From DATGLE01 sp035294325 (GTDB lineage Bacteria > Chloroflexota > Ktedonobacteria > Ktedonobacterales > Ktedonobacteraceae), in contig DATGLE010000268.1 in assembly GCA_035294325.1 (NCBI GenBank), positions 1 through 54,529 on the forward strand: 54,529 bases of DNA, read 5' to 3'. Under the pieces are notes generated by a model. It saw nothing but the letters and a program-made list of their open reading frames with translations, had not been told where the DNA came from and searched no databases. This document shows positions 33,485-41,197 of this stretch, piece after piece (positions within the stretch are counted from its first letter, which is position 1; every line of letters begins with the position of its first letter). A program made the position numbers and the translations under genes.

Positions 33485-34501
33485 TTAAGTTTGGGCGAGA
33501 TCTGGTGGGAGATGCGCGCGGCTCACAAAGGTGGCATCGACCATATTGCCTTCCTCAAAGCTCATACCAAACCGTCGGACCGAATCGACCCTGCTCTCTT
33601 CTCCCAGATCCTCTCTGAAAAGCGCTTCTTCAGCATATGCGATCACGTCTGTAATGACACGCTCACAGCGGTAGTACGTGAGCGCGACCCAATCAATCTC
33701 CGTCTGCCCATAGCCCTGAAAAAAAGGAGAAGGGCCTTTTGAACCATCTGGATCTCCGACAAAGAGGAAATCGCGCTCTTTGGGCGCCATCATCACATCG
33801 TCCCAATCGATCACGAATACGTGGCCGGTAGGATCGCGTATTAGATTGTTATGATGCAGGTCTGCATGGCAGATGACATAAGGGCCTGATTGCTTCTGGA
33901 GCAAAGGCCCTAGCGTTTCCATCAGATCCATCAGCGTGTGGATCGTCGGCTGGTGCACTTTCCAGGAAGAGAGAAGCGCCTGCTCAATCTTGCTTCCGCG
34001 AGGAGAGCTGAGATGATCCGCCTCAAAGTCGCGTATCCAGCGAGCATATTCTGTTGAATCGAAGCTCTCTCTTCGCAGCGCCTCAAAGCCAGAGGACGGT
34101 AGTGCAACCTGGTGAATCCGCTTGAACGTGCTTCCTACCTCCTTCCATTGCTCATTGGTCATCCCATTCCAGCTCGTATCTCCCTCGATAAAGGGGTACA
34201 CGATCAAAGTGCAATCCTCGATCTGAACCCACAAAGCATCGTTCGCGGTGGGTAGAGGAGCCAAGACGGATGTGATTCCCTGATCTCTGAGATAGCGAGG
34301 AACAAGATACCGTGGTTCATAGAGCGATCTTGATGTAACTTTGAGCAGATACGCACTGGATTGCTCGCTCACCACTCGATACACGCTTGCATATGTATCA
34401 AGTCCCAGCGGGAGCATTTGCAGCGATACGACATTAATGTTATAGTGCTGCTGCAAACAGTCGAGAATGGTTTCTCCAGGAATATCTGGCTTTACAAGCA
34501 T
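33485..34501 (-). CDS. Aminoglycoside/choline-kinase-fold phosphotransferase, APH(9)-like
   Basis: 338 residues from the ATG at 34501, with AGAGG four bases upstream. The longer upstream frame runs through a repeat and is discarded. The kinase core has YVICHADLHHNNLIRD (catalytic Asp loop) and VFVIDWDDVMMAPKERD (metal-binding Asp). DWDD followed by APKERD resembles the spectinomycin kinase APH(9) subgroup. The front part holds a nucleotide-binding lobe with YLLKVTSRS. It could give antibiotic tolerance or phosphorylate an unrelated small molecule; sequence cannot decide. It stands alone, downstream of an R1 repeat. Confidence 0.82.
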   Translation of the reverse strand: MLVKPDIPGETILDCLQQHYNINVVSLQMLPLGLDTYASVYRVVSEQSSAYLLKVTSRSLYEPRYLVPRYLRDQGITSVLAPLPTANDALWVQIEDCTLIVYPFIEGDTSWNGMTNEQWKEVGSTFKRIHQVALPSSGFEALRRESFDSTEYARWIRDFEADHLSSPRGSKIEQALLSSWKVHQPTIHTLMDLMETLGPLLQKQSGPYVICHADLHHNNLIRDPTGHVFVIDWDDVMMAPKERDFLFVGDPDGSKGPSPFFQGYGQTEIDWVALTYYRCERVITDVIAYAEEALFREDLGEESRVDSVRRFGMSFEEGNMVDATFVSRAHLPPDLAQT

Positions 34502-34516
34502 TGTGCCTCTTATCCT

Positions 34517-34616
34517 CGCCGCTGCGCGGTTCGCCAGTAAGTGGAGTCTGCGGGCTGAGTGCCTGCGGCACTCAGCCCGCAGACTCCACTTACCAGGATG
34601 CGCCGCAGGCGCACCA
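34517..34616. repeat. R1-d: hairpin repeat with perfect 27-bp stem
   Basis: The exact 27-base arms 34537-34563 and 34567-34593 surround the loop TGC, giving the apex GCCTGCGGC. Flanks are GCTGCGCGGTTCGCC on the left and TGCGCCGCAGGCGCACC on the right. R1-e at 54325-54387 has the same flanks in the opposite orientation and the same apical sequence, but a different basal stem. The repeat lies directly upstream of the phosphotransferase start. Confidence 0.8.
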
Positions 34617-34719
34617 AACATTGCTTTTACACATAACTTTTGCGATGAGTCTGGCCTATATCACGAAAGCCATAGCTGCGGTAAAAATCGGAGCGCGTTA
34701 TCATGATCCTGTTGCATAG

Positions 34720-35373
34720 TCAATCATTTCTTTCCAACAAACCCTCTACCAGATTCACAACCTCCTGGTGGATCTGCCGGGGAGGTTGCGCGGCGTCGAG
34801 CGTTTTGATACGTTCGGGATGGGCGTGGGCAAGTGCCAGAAACGCCTCACGTAAACGCCGGTGAAACGCCTCGCTCTCCAGGTCGAAGCGGCTCTGCGGC
34901 TCGTGCAGCCCATCGTGAGCATCAACCCTGGTGGTCCGGGCATGCACCTGCGCCGGATCGAGATCGAGCAGGATGGTGAGATCGGGCGCGCGGCCCTGCG
35001 TCGCCAGCAGGGACAGGCGCTCGACCACTTCCATGCCAACGCCGCGCGCAGCGCCCTGGTAGGCGATGCTCGAATCGAAGCAGCGATCAGTGATAACGAG
35101 CGTGCCTTCCGCGAGCGCGGGCAGGATCAGCGTGGCGAAGTGCTGCGCGCGGTCAGCCTGAAAAAGAAACGCCTCCGCCAGCGGCGAGATCGCTATATCG
35201 GGATGATTGAGGAGCAGATCGCGTATGCCAGCGCCCAGCGGCGTCCCACCCGGTTCGCGCGTGCGCAGGTAGCGTATGCCGCGCGATTGTAGCCAGCGCT
35301 CTAACAGATCCATCTGTGTTGTTTTGCCCGCACCATCCAGCCCCTCAAACGAAACGAGACGGCCCTTGCTCAA
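34720..35373 (-). CDS. tmk: Thymidylate kinase
   Basis: 217 residues from a TTG start, two bases after the dcd stop codon. The P-loop is FEGLDGAGKTTQ, the DRX motif is TDRCFDSSIAYQGAARG, and RTREPGGTPLG matches bacterial Tmk. It phosphorylates dTMP to dTDP. Coupling to dCTP deaminase joins two steps of dTTP supply: dCTP to dUTP, then, via dUTPase and thymidylate synthase encoded elsewhere, to dTMP and dTDP. Length and motifs are normal. Confidence 0.95.
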   Translation of the reverse strand: MSKGRLVSFEGLDGAGKTTQMDLLERWLQSRGIRYLRTREPGGTPLGAGIRDLLLNHPDIAISPLAEAFLFQADRAQHFATLILPALAEGTLVITDRCFDSSIAYQGAARGVGMEVVERLSLLATQGRAPDLTILLDLDPAQVHARTTRVDAHDGLHEPQSRFDLESEAFHRRLREAFLALAHAHPERIKTLDAAQPPRQIHQEVVNLVEGLLERND

Positions 35374-35375
35374 AC

Positions 35376-35969
35376 CTATTTTCCTTTATCGGTACGATAG
35401 ACATCATAATCCCAGTCGAATTGCGGCTTGGGCAGCATATCCTCCGGCGCCCACTGTTGATCGAGCTTGCCATACTTGCCACGATATTCCTTGAGCGTCT
35501 CACCCACATATTCAAAAGTAAGCTGGCAGATGCGGAATCCGACGGGAACGAAAATGGTCGTCTGCGTATGGTTGCTGATCTCCATTGTCCAGCGACCGAT
35601 ATAGCCCACGTCGCCGACACCGGCGCAGCGACAGACCGAGAGGCCGGAGCGCGCTACCGTGCTGCGCGAGTACATCTTCGCCAGGTAGCCGTTGTGCCCT
35701 CCGATAATCTCCTGGGTATGCGCAAGGATGGTCGTTCCGGGGCGAATGGCGATCTTGCCGTTCTGCGCCCTGCGCGCCTCGCCCCAGTAGGCGCGGATCT
35801 CTTCGGGGTTGTCCAGGTGCATCACCGCGACGTTGGCATCGCCCTGAAAATACCACTCGCCGAGCCGGCAATCATACGAATTCGTGCCCAGGTGGCGCTC
35901 GTCAAACGGCTCGATGACGATGTTGCCACGCTTCATCTCTTCTATGATACGTTTGTCAGATAATAACAT
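35376..35969 (-). CDS. dcd: dCTP deaminase
   Basis: 197 residues. The opening MLLSDKRIIEEMKRGNIVIEP, the conserved TNSYDCRLG and MYSRSTVARSGL, and the substrate loop GVGDVGYIGRWTMEI with its catalytic Glu, identify dCTP deaminase. It lacks the extra features of bifunctional DCD-DUT enzymes that I could check by eye, but these are subtle, so dUTPase activity is not excluded. It forms an operon with tmk. Confidence 0.93.
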   Translation of the reverse strand: MLLSDKRIIEEMKRGNIVIEPFDERHLGTNSYDCRLGEWYFQGDANVAVMHLDNPEEIRAYWGEARRAQNGKIAIRPGTTILAHTQEIIGGHNGYLAKMYSRSTVARSGLSVCRCAGVGDVGYIGRWTMEISNHTQTTIFVPVGFRICQLTFEYVGETLKEYRGKYGKLDQQWAPEDMLPKPQFDWDYDVYRTDKGK

Positions 35970-36138
35970 GATCGCGAAGTCTCCAATGAATTTACTCTAC
36001 GATAGGAAAGCCTGCTTTTTATTCTACAACGTTCAGTTTACCCCCGTTTACCGGGATGCGCCCCTCAAATCCCCTGGTTCTAGCCAATTGAGATATCTCA
36101 TGACCAGATTCGAGCCAGAAAATGTCATTCACTTCCTC

Positions 36139-36167
36139 TTGAAATTCATTTCATCTCATGCTATATT
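36139..36167 (+). promoter_or_regulatory. Promoter of the 172-residue membrane protein gene
   Basis: TTGAAA (36139-36144), exactly 17 bases, and TATATT (36162-36167). Immediately downstream GTCG-TATG-CGAC followed by a second GTCGTAT forms an operator-like inverted/direct repeat at about 36171-36191. Confidence 0.65.
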
Positions 36168-36233
36168 TACGTCGTATGCGACACGTCGTATAGAACATAA
36201 TTAGAGAGGCAGATCTATATCAGGAGGACGCTC

Positions 36234-36752
36234 ATGTCTACAACCTTAAATCTAGGAACTCTGGCACTAATTGCTGCCGGAGTAATCTTCGTTATTGTAC
36301 GACAATTTCGGGAAAAGCAGGCGAAACCGCTTATGCTAGCAATTGTTCCGCTATTAGTAGCCTACCACACTTATCTGAGCATTCAAGAACTCGCTTCCCC
36401 CATTATTAGCCCTTCCCTCATGGTCTCCTCTCTTGTCACAGGTGCGTTGCTGGGCGCTCTCCTCGGTTTCTTTCGCGGAAATGTAACTCGTATGCGCCTC
36501 GATAACGAGACGGGAACGATATACTACTGTCCAGGTGTAGCCAATGGACTCTTCTGGTTCGGGATGCTGGTGATCAAAGTGCTGGCTGGCGTTGGCTTAT
36601 ATTTGCGGCTGGATCGGGCCAGCACTTCAACTGCTGTTCTTCTGGCTATAGCGACAGGACTCTTCCTGGGCTATGTATGCATGACTTGCGCTACTTTATA
36701 CTGGCGTATATCAAATATTTCATCTCACTACAAGAGTCTGGCCTCGAAGTAG
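36234..36752 (+). CDS. Small integral membrane protein, CcdC/DUF1453-like
   Basis: 172 residues with AGGAGG seven bases before the ATG. Four hydrophobic segments are seen: about 7-23, 31-50, 60-80, and a C-terminal pair around 102-150. A central soluble hairpin (RGNVTRMRLDNETGTIYYCP) between segments resembles the CcdC/DUF1453 pattern, in which a TRV strand and a tyrosine-containing turn separate membrane helices. Coding composition is more AT-rich than its neighbours. Function is unknown. It is a single gene converging on the exonuclease-UvrC gene. Confidence 0.7.
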   Translation: MSTTLNLGTLALIAAGVIFVIVRQFREKQAKPLMLAIVPLLVAYHTYLSIQELASPIISPSLMVSSLVTGALLGALLGFFRGNVTRMRLDNETGTIYYCPGVANGLFWFGMLVIKVLAGVGLYLRLDRASTSTAVLLAIATGLFLGYVCMTCATLYWRISNISSHYKSLASK

Positions 36753-36758
36753 ATAATA

Positions 36759-38573
36759 TCAGTCCTCGTCCTCCAGGCCAATAGGCAGGGCGCGCACGGT
36801 ATTCACTTCAGACCAGATGCGCTCGGCGAGCAGTCGGACCTCACGCACATCGGAGAGCGCGTGCTGGAAGGGGAAGAAGGCGCGATCATCGCTATGGCGG
36901 TGTATCCAGCGACTGATGATGTTGATTTGATCGACTTCGGCCCTGCCGACGATGGATGGCGGCGCACCCAGTTCCGCCGCGACGGCCAGCAGTTCGACGA
37001 TGGCCTGTTTCGTCGCCTCCTTCTCGTGCACCACACAGCGCTGGCGTACCAGGCGGCCATGACGGATCAGAAAAATCTCGTTGTGCCCTTCGCGCGCGGA
37101 GGGATAGACGATGAAGAGGTTGTTGGCCTCAACGGCTCCGGTAATCAGTCGCTGCCCGATCAGCACTTCGTCGGCGCAGCGAATGGCATCGCGCAGCCAC
37201 GCAGCACGCTCAAAGTTCAACTGCTGCGCTGCCTCGAACATCTGGCGGCGCAGGCGCTCAAGCAGATCTTCGCGCTCGCCGCCCAGAAAGGCGCAGACCT
37301 CCTCGATGGTCTCACGATACCCGGCGGGATCAACGCCGCCGCGACACGGGCCAGGGCAGCGATTGAGGTGCAGGCGCAGACAGGGATCAGATGGTTTCCC
37401 CTGTGGCGGCAGCGGGCGCGTGCAGGTGCGGATGGGAAAGAGCTTCTCTACAAGCTCAATGGTGAGCGCGACGATGCGCCGGCTGCGGAAGGGGCCAAAA
37501 TAGCGGGCGCCATCGGCGGCGACTTCGCGCGTGACGTAGACACGCGGAAAAGGATGCTGCACATCGATTTTGATAAAAGGGTACGCTTCATAATTGCGCA
37601 ACTGCACATTATAGGTTGGTTGCAGCTCTTTTATCAAATGTGACTCGACGAGCAGCGCCTCCAGTTCGGATCCCAGGACACGCGTCTCGATCTCCCTGAC
37701 ATTTGTCAGCAGCCCGTCCATTTTATGCGTATGGCCCAGCGGTTGATTGTAGTAGGAGGCCAGTCGCTCCCTGAGATTCTTAGCTTTGCCAACATAGATG
37801 ATTTGCCCATGCGCGTCTTTCATGAGATAGACGCCGGGCTTCGTCGGAAAATGCTGCCGCCAGACAGGATCAAGAAAGAGGCTGCCCGTCGGGCGCGCCA
37901 CCGTGACCGCCGGGGCGAGGCTGTCATCCGCCGGCCACTGTACCTTGCTATCGGAGAGGGCGACGCTGTTGATATCGCCGCTCCACGCGACGGGCAACTG
38001 CAAACGCAGGTGCAAATGCCTGAGTGTGGAGATGCCCTGCTCGCGGGCACGTGCGAGGATATGCAGGAAGACGGCGGCTGTAACCTCCGCATCGCCGAGC
38101 GCGCGGTGGCGATTGGAAACCGGAATGTTCAGGTGCGCGGCCACCAGGTCGAGCTTGAAGCGCCTCAAACCGGGCAGGAAACGCCTGGCAAGCGGGATCG
38201 TGTCGAGGCCGTCGAGGGGAAAGCTCTGGTCGAGCAGCCGTGCCTCGTGGGAGAGGAAGCGGATATCGAAGCCGAGGTTATGCCCGACAAGGATCGCACC
38301 CTCGATGAAGCGCAGGAAATCTGGCAGGACCTCTTTCGCCTTTGGCGCGCCCATCACCATTGCCTGCGTAATACCGGAGAAACGCACAATAAACGGCGGA
38401 AGGCTGCGCTCAGGGTTGATGAGGCTGTGAAACGATGCGATGGCCTCGCCTCCGCGCAGGCGCACAGCGGCAATCTCAATTACACGATCTGGCCCTGGAC
38501 GCAGGCCCGTTGTCTCGGTATCCAGCACCACAAAATCGATGGCCTCCAGCGCGTCTATCTCCTCTTGCAGCAT
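36759..38573 (-). CDS. DEDDh exonuclease fused to UvrC/Cho-like GIY-YIG nuclease
   Basis: 604 residues from the ATG at 38573, which has GGGGGAG eight bases upstream. The longer frame from 38645 runs into a repeat. Residues about 10-180 are a DnaQ-like 3'-5' exonuclease (VVLDTETTGLRPG, VGHNLGFDIRFL, HRALGDAEVTA). Residues about 245-330 are the GIY-YIG nuclease (PGVYLMKDAHGQIIYVGKAK). The C-terminal third resembles the UvrC middle region with an UvrBC motif (FERAAWLRDAIRCADE). UvrC's C-terminal RNase H endonuclease and HhH domains are absent. Such fusions are known in Actinobacteria. A backup 3' incision in nucleotide excision repair plus end trimming is inferred. Confidence 0.9.
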   Translation of the reverse strand: MLQEEIDALEAIDFVVLDTETTGLRPGPDRVIEIAAVRLRGGEAIASFHSLINPERSLPPFIVRFSGITQAMVMGAPKAKEVLPDFLRFIEGAILVGHNLGFDIRFLSHEARLLDQSFPLDGLDTIPLARRFLPGLRRFKLDLVAAHLNIPVSNRHRALGDAEVTAAVFLHILARAREQGISTLRHLHLRLQLPVAWSGDINSVALSDSKVQWPADDSLAPAVTVARPTGSLFLDPVWRQHFPTKPGVYLMKDAHGQIIYVGKAKNLRERLASYYNQPLGHTHKMDGLLTNVREIETRVLGSELEALLVESHLIKELQPTYNVQLRNYEAYPFIKIDVQHPFPRVYVTREVAADGARYFGPFRSRRIVALTIELVEKLFPIRTCTRPLPPQGKPSDPCLRLHLNRCPGPCRGGVDPAGYRETIEEVCAFLGGEREDLLERLRRQMFEAAQQLNFERAAWLRDAIRCADEVLIGQRLITGAVEANNLFIVYPSAREGHNEIFLIRHGRLVRQRCVVHEKEATKQAIVELLAVAAELGAPPSIVGRAEVDQINIISRWIHRHSDDRAFFPFQHALSDVREVRLLAERIWSEVNTVRALPIGLEDED

Positions 38574-38602
38574 GCCATGCGCTCCCCCGATTGAAATAGA
38601 AA

Positions 38603-38728
38603 GGGTGTCTGATGCGCAGGGCGTTCGCCCTCTCTCGCTGACCATTTGTGTGGCTCCGCCACACCATCATACACAAAGCGAGCGCCGCAGGCGCGAGAAA
38701 ACGAATGCGCCAGAAATCAGACACACTC
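38603..38728. repeat. R1-f: repeat element without the long central stem
   Basis: Ends are inverted and similar: GGGTGTCTGAT at 38603 and the complement of GAGTGTGTCTGAT at 38716-38728. The interior has a hairpin GTGTGGC-TCC-GCCACAC (38648-38664) and the exact 20-base unit shared with 5251 and 39679. No palindrome longer than about 8 bases lies between them, so it may represent the empty form of the family. Confidence 0.65.
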
Positions 38729-38800
38729 GGATTAGATCATATGTACGAGCATATCATGAGAGAAGCCGATTGACAAGCCACCAGGAGATATGGCAGGGCG

Positions 38801-38910
38801 ATGTAATGCTCGCCAGGAGCGGGGGTCAAGGGGGCGGCGGCCCCCTTGCGGGGCGCGGGGTGTCCCCGCCCAGACTCTTCCTTTCGGGCGTGGGGTGGGG
38901 AGCATTACAT
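38801..38910. repeat. R2-A: GC-rich repeat with inverted ends
   Basis: A 110-base unit with perfect terminal inverted repeats ATGTAATGCTC (38801-38811) and GAGCATTACAT (38900-38910). The interior is highly GC-rich (AGGGGGCGGCGGCCCCCTTG, then GGGTGTCCCCGCCC and CTTCCTTTCGGGCG). Two further copies lie in tandem at 48473-48724. It encodes nothing. Confidence 0.75.
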
Positions 38911-39009
38911 AGCTCTGGAGATATGGGGTGAGCGTCAAATTTTTGCGGAGAGGTATACAGGGGGAAGAGAAAGCTGCCAGGATAGCTCTATCACGACGAA
39001 GAGGAGCGT

Positions 39010-39681
39010 ATGGATGAAGACATAGATCGCACCTGGCAGAAGGTGAGTGAAGAAGTATTGAGCGACGTGAAACAGCGGCGTTTAGCCCATCCCCAGGCGA
39101 GTTTTCGTGAGATCGCGCAAGCCGTGGAAGAGCAGGTGAACCGGCTGAAAGCGCGCCTGCTTGAGGATGCAGCCCTCGCCAGCCAGGCGAGCGATTGGCG
39201 AGAGGCGCCCCAGGAGCACCGGCCCCGATGTCCGGTCTGTGGCATGGGCCTGCAAGCACGAGGGAAACGCTCTCGCCATCTGCAAACGGCTGGAGGCCAT
39301 CCGATCCGCTTAACGCGAAGCTATGGGGTCTGCCCGACCTGTGGAACGGGGCTTTTTCCCCTGGATGAAGAATTAGCTCTGCCAAAGGGCACATGCTTAA
39401 CGCCTGTCCAGCAAGAGCATCCGGTCCGCCTTGCCAGTCGAATGCCTTTTGCCCAGGCTGCCAGCCTGTTCGCCGACCTGGTGGGCATCCAGGTGAGCGA
39501 AGCCACGACACGCAGGTTCACCGAACAGGCAGGGGAAATAGCTCAGGCATGGCAAACCGCGCAAGTCTGCGCTCCCCAGAAGCCGAGCACGAGCCAGAGA
39601 GCCGAGCCGCGATTAGTTCTGAGCGCCGATGGGGCGATGGTCCCGCTGCTGGGCGGGCAATGGGCCGAGGTGCGCAAGGCG
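39010..39681 (+). pseudogene. Truncated ISKra4-like transposase (N-terminal part)
   Basis: About 224 residues keep the N-terminal parts of an ISKra4-like transposase. A helical start is followed by a zinc-ribbon (CPVCGMGLQARGKRSRH and CPTCGTGLFPLDEEL), then FAQAASLFADLVGIQVSEAT, and the start of the catalytic domain (LVLSADGAMVPLLGGQWAEV) with its first Asp. The homology stops abruptly where R1 repeat sequence begins at 39679. The remaining two thirds, including the other catalytic acids, is missing. A candidate left end is GAGCGTCAAATTTTTGCGG near 38931. The frame runs on to 39993 only as a shadow. Confidence 0.8.
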
Positions 39682-39721
39682 AGCGCCGCAGGCGCGAGCA
39701 AGCGTGAGCGCCAAAAATCAG
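39679..39721. repeat. R1-g: repeat unit at the transposase breakpoint
   Basis: The exact 20-base R1 unit GCGAGCGCCGCAGGCGCGAG (39679-39698) is followed by GAGCGCCAAAAATCAGA, like the terminal GCGCCAGAAATCAGACAC of R1-f. It marks the point where transposase homology ends, so it was inserted or used as a recombination site there. Confidence 0.6.
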
Positions 39722-39746
39722 AAAGGGCACCCTGTACGGGGTGCCC
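39712..39746 (-). terminator. Intrinsic terminator of the 52-residue gene
   Basis: On the minus strand GGGCACCC and GGGTGCCC (complements of 39739-39746 and 39725-39732) form an 8-bp stem. A T-rich tail (TTTCTGATTTTT) follows, about 28 bases downstream of the small gene's stop. Confidence 0.65.
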
Positions 39747-39774
39747 CTGTATCTTAAACCGCCACGGCTTGCCA

Positions 39775-39933
39775 TCAATGCCCGAAGATAATACGGAGAC
39801 CGATAGCGACCCCGGCGGAGAGCATCAAGGCCAGAAACTGGAGCAGGCGATAACGCGCGATCATTATTCGCTGGTCGAGCGCTATAGCCTTCGCGCCACT
39901 GGACCGACGATAATACTGCTGTCCCTGTTGCAT
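39775..39933 (-). CDS. 52-residue single-pass membrane peptide
   Basis: A small frame with AGGGG seven bases before its ATG and its own terminator downstream. The first half is polar and basic (MQQGQQYYRRSSGAKAIALD). The second half is a hydrophobic helix (about residues 30-50: LLQFLALMLSAGVAIGLRII). No homologue is recognised. The Shine-Dalgarno, terminator and hydrophobic profile together support a real gene. Function is unknown. It lies between the transposase remnant and the ChrB-N gene. Confidence 0.6.
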   Translation of the reverse strand: MQQGQQYYRRSSGAKAIALDQRIMIARYRLLQFLALMLSAGVAIGLRIIFGH

Positions 39934-40080
39934 GCTTTTTCCCCTTTTTCTAATCCCGTATTCGGGTTTGCCCGCGTCCTGACTCTATTTTAATATACGC
40001 CCTGTGATGGCATCTGGTTGCAGTATAACCGACACCGCACCACAAAGCTATAAAGCACATCACACGCGAAAAAAGCTGCG

Positions 40081-40770
40081 CTATACCGGCGGCTCCAGGT
40101 GTACCTCACTGTCGTTCGTCTGGTGCGCCTCCGCGCGCCTGCTCACCAGCGTCGAACTGACGCTCGAAGGATCGACCTCGCCTACAGCCGCGATCAGGTC
40201 ACTATGCATCTCCAGCAGACGGCGCGCCTTGTTATAGTCCTTATCGAGCAGAATTCTGAACATCTGCTCGCAGGCTGCCAGCGCCTCGGCAGCGGCAGCA
40301 CGCCTGGTGGCCGTCAACGGCCCCAGCAGATCATGGCGCTTGGCGGTGCGGAACAATACATGTACTTTCTCCAATACCTCGGAGAACTCGGCGTGGATCT
40401 GCTCGTTCCAGTTCTGCGCTTCGACCAGCGCCGTCGCCTTCGCCAGAAAGTGGCCGCATACCCTGACTATCGTGTTGTACTCATTGTTACGCGCCTCCAG
40501 TAACGTCTGGAGGATGCGCTGCTCGTCGGCCGCATCCAGCGCTTCAACCGAGAAGATACTGGCCTCTCCTCCCATCTCATGGATCTCGTGCGCAAGCTGG
40601 CGGAAGTGCTTCTCCACATCTTCGGAGAAAGGTAGCAGGTAGACCGAATTCTGGAGAGCGTAGGCGCCGAGATTCTGCAAGCGCCGCCACACCCATACCC
40701 GCTTCTGCGAAGGCTCACTGGGGACTTTGTATGTCAATTGCAACCAGCGCAAGGCATCACGCTCGTGCAT
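40081..40770 (-). CDS. ChrB N-terminal-domain protein
   Basis: 229 residues from the ATG at 40770 (MHERDALRWLQL); an upstream in-frame start at 40806 is less likely. Residues 5-80 match the ChrB N-terminal domain: LTYKVPSEPSQKRVWVWRRL, then LGAYALQNSVYLLPFSEDVE. The rest is helical and charged. It lacks the C-terminal chromate-sensing part of full ChrB, and no chrA transporter is next to it. It may be a regulator or stress protein. Chromate resistance should not be assumed. Confidence 0.78.
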   Translation of the reverse strand: MHERDALRWLQLTYKVPSEPSQKRVWVWRRLQNLGAYALQNSVYLLPFSEDVEKHFRQLAHEIHEMGGEASIFSVEALDAADEQRILQTLLEARNNEYNTIVRVCGHFLAKATALVEAQNWNEQIHAEFSEVLEKVHVLFRTAKRHDLLGPLTATRRAAAAEALAACEQMFRILLDKDYNKARRLLEMHSDLIAAVGEVDPSSVSSTLVSRRAEAHQTNDSEVHLEPPV

Positions 40771-41197
40771 CGATATTACTCCTGCTGCGAGGACTATCAG
40801 TAACATTCGTTACTGACCGCCTTCATGGTACTCCAACTGCACAGCAAAGTCAAGCCAGGCATATTTCGCACAGCGCTTTCCCCTTCTGAGGCCATTAACA
40901 CACAAGGTGCGCTGCCGCGCCTCTGTACTCCCCGGAGGGAATGATGGACGGGGCTGCACCCCACCCATCATTCCCTCCGGGGAGCAACGCAGTAGCGAGA
41001 TGTGCCCATCAAGAAGGGGAAAGCCCTGTATTGCGCACGAGTGTACATCCGCGAGCAGCAGGCGCAGCCAGCATATATCGCGACTGCGTGGCTCACTATC
41101 CCCCCTTGAAATGACGGCACATGCTTGCTATCTTTCTCCAGCAGGCCATATACTACATAAATCAAGACATACTCTATCATAAGGGAGAAGTTTAGCA
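40771..41197. other. Intergenic region with a nested hairpin and an aldo/keto reductase promoter
   Basis: Between the ChrB-N gene and the aldo/keto reductase there is no recognisable gene. Arms 40928-40947 and 40965-40984 are exact 20-base inverted copies, with a smaller GGGGCTGCACCCC hairpin nested in the loop. At 41125-41154 TTGCTA, 18 bases and TATACT form the likely promoter of the reductase. Confidence 0.6.
41125..41154 (+). promoter_or_regulatory. Promoter of the aldo/keto reductase
   Basis: TTGCTA (41125-41130), 18 bases, TATACT (41149-41154). GGGAGAAG at about 41183 follows as the ribosome binding site. Confidence 0.5.

Noticed and set aside
39682..39993. Downstream part of the transposase frame as coding
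   Set aside because: Homology to transposase stops at 39681; the rest is repeat plus the complement of the 52-residue minus-strand gene.
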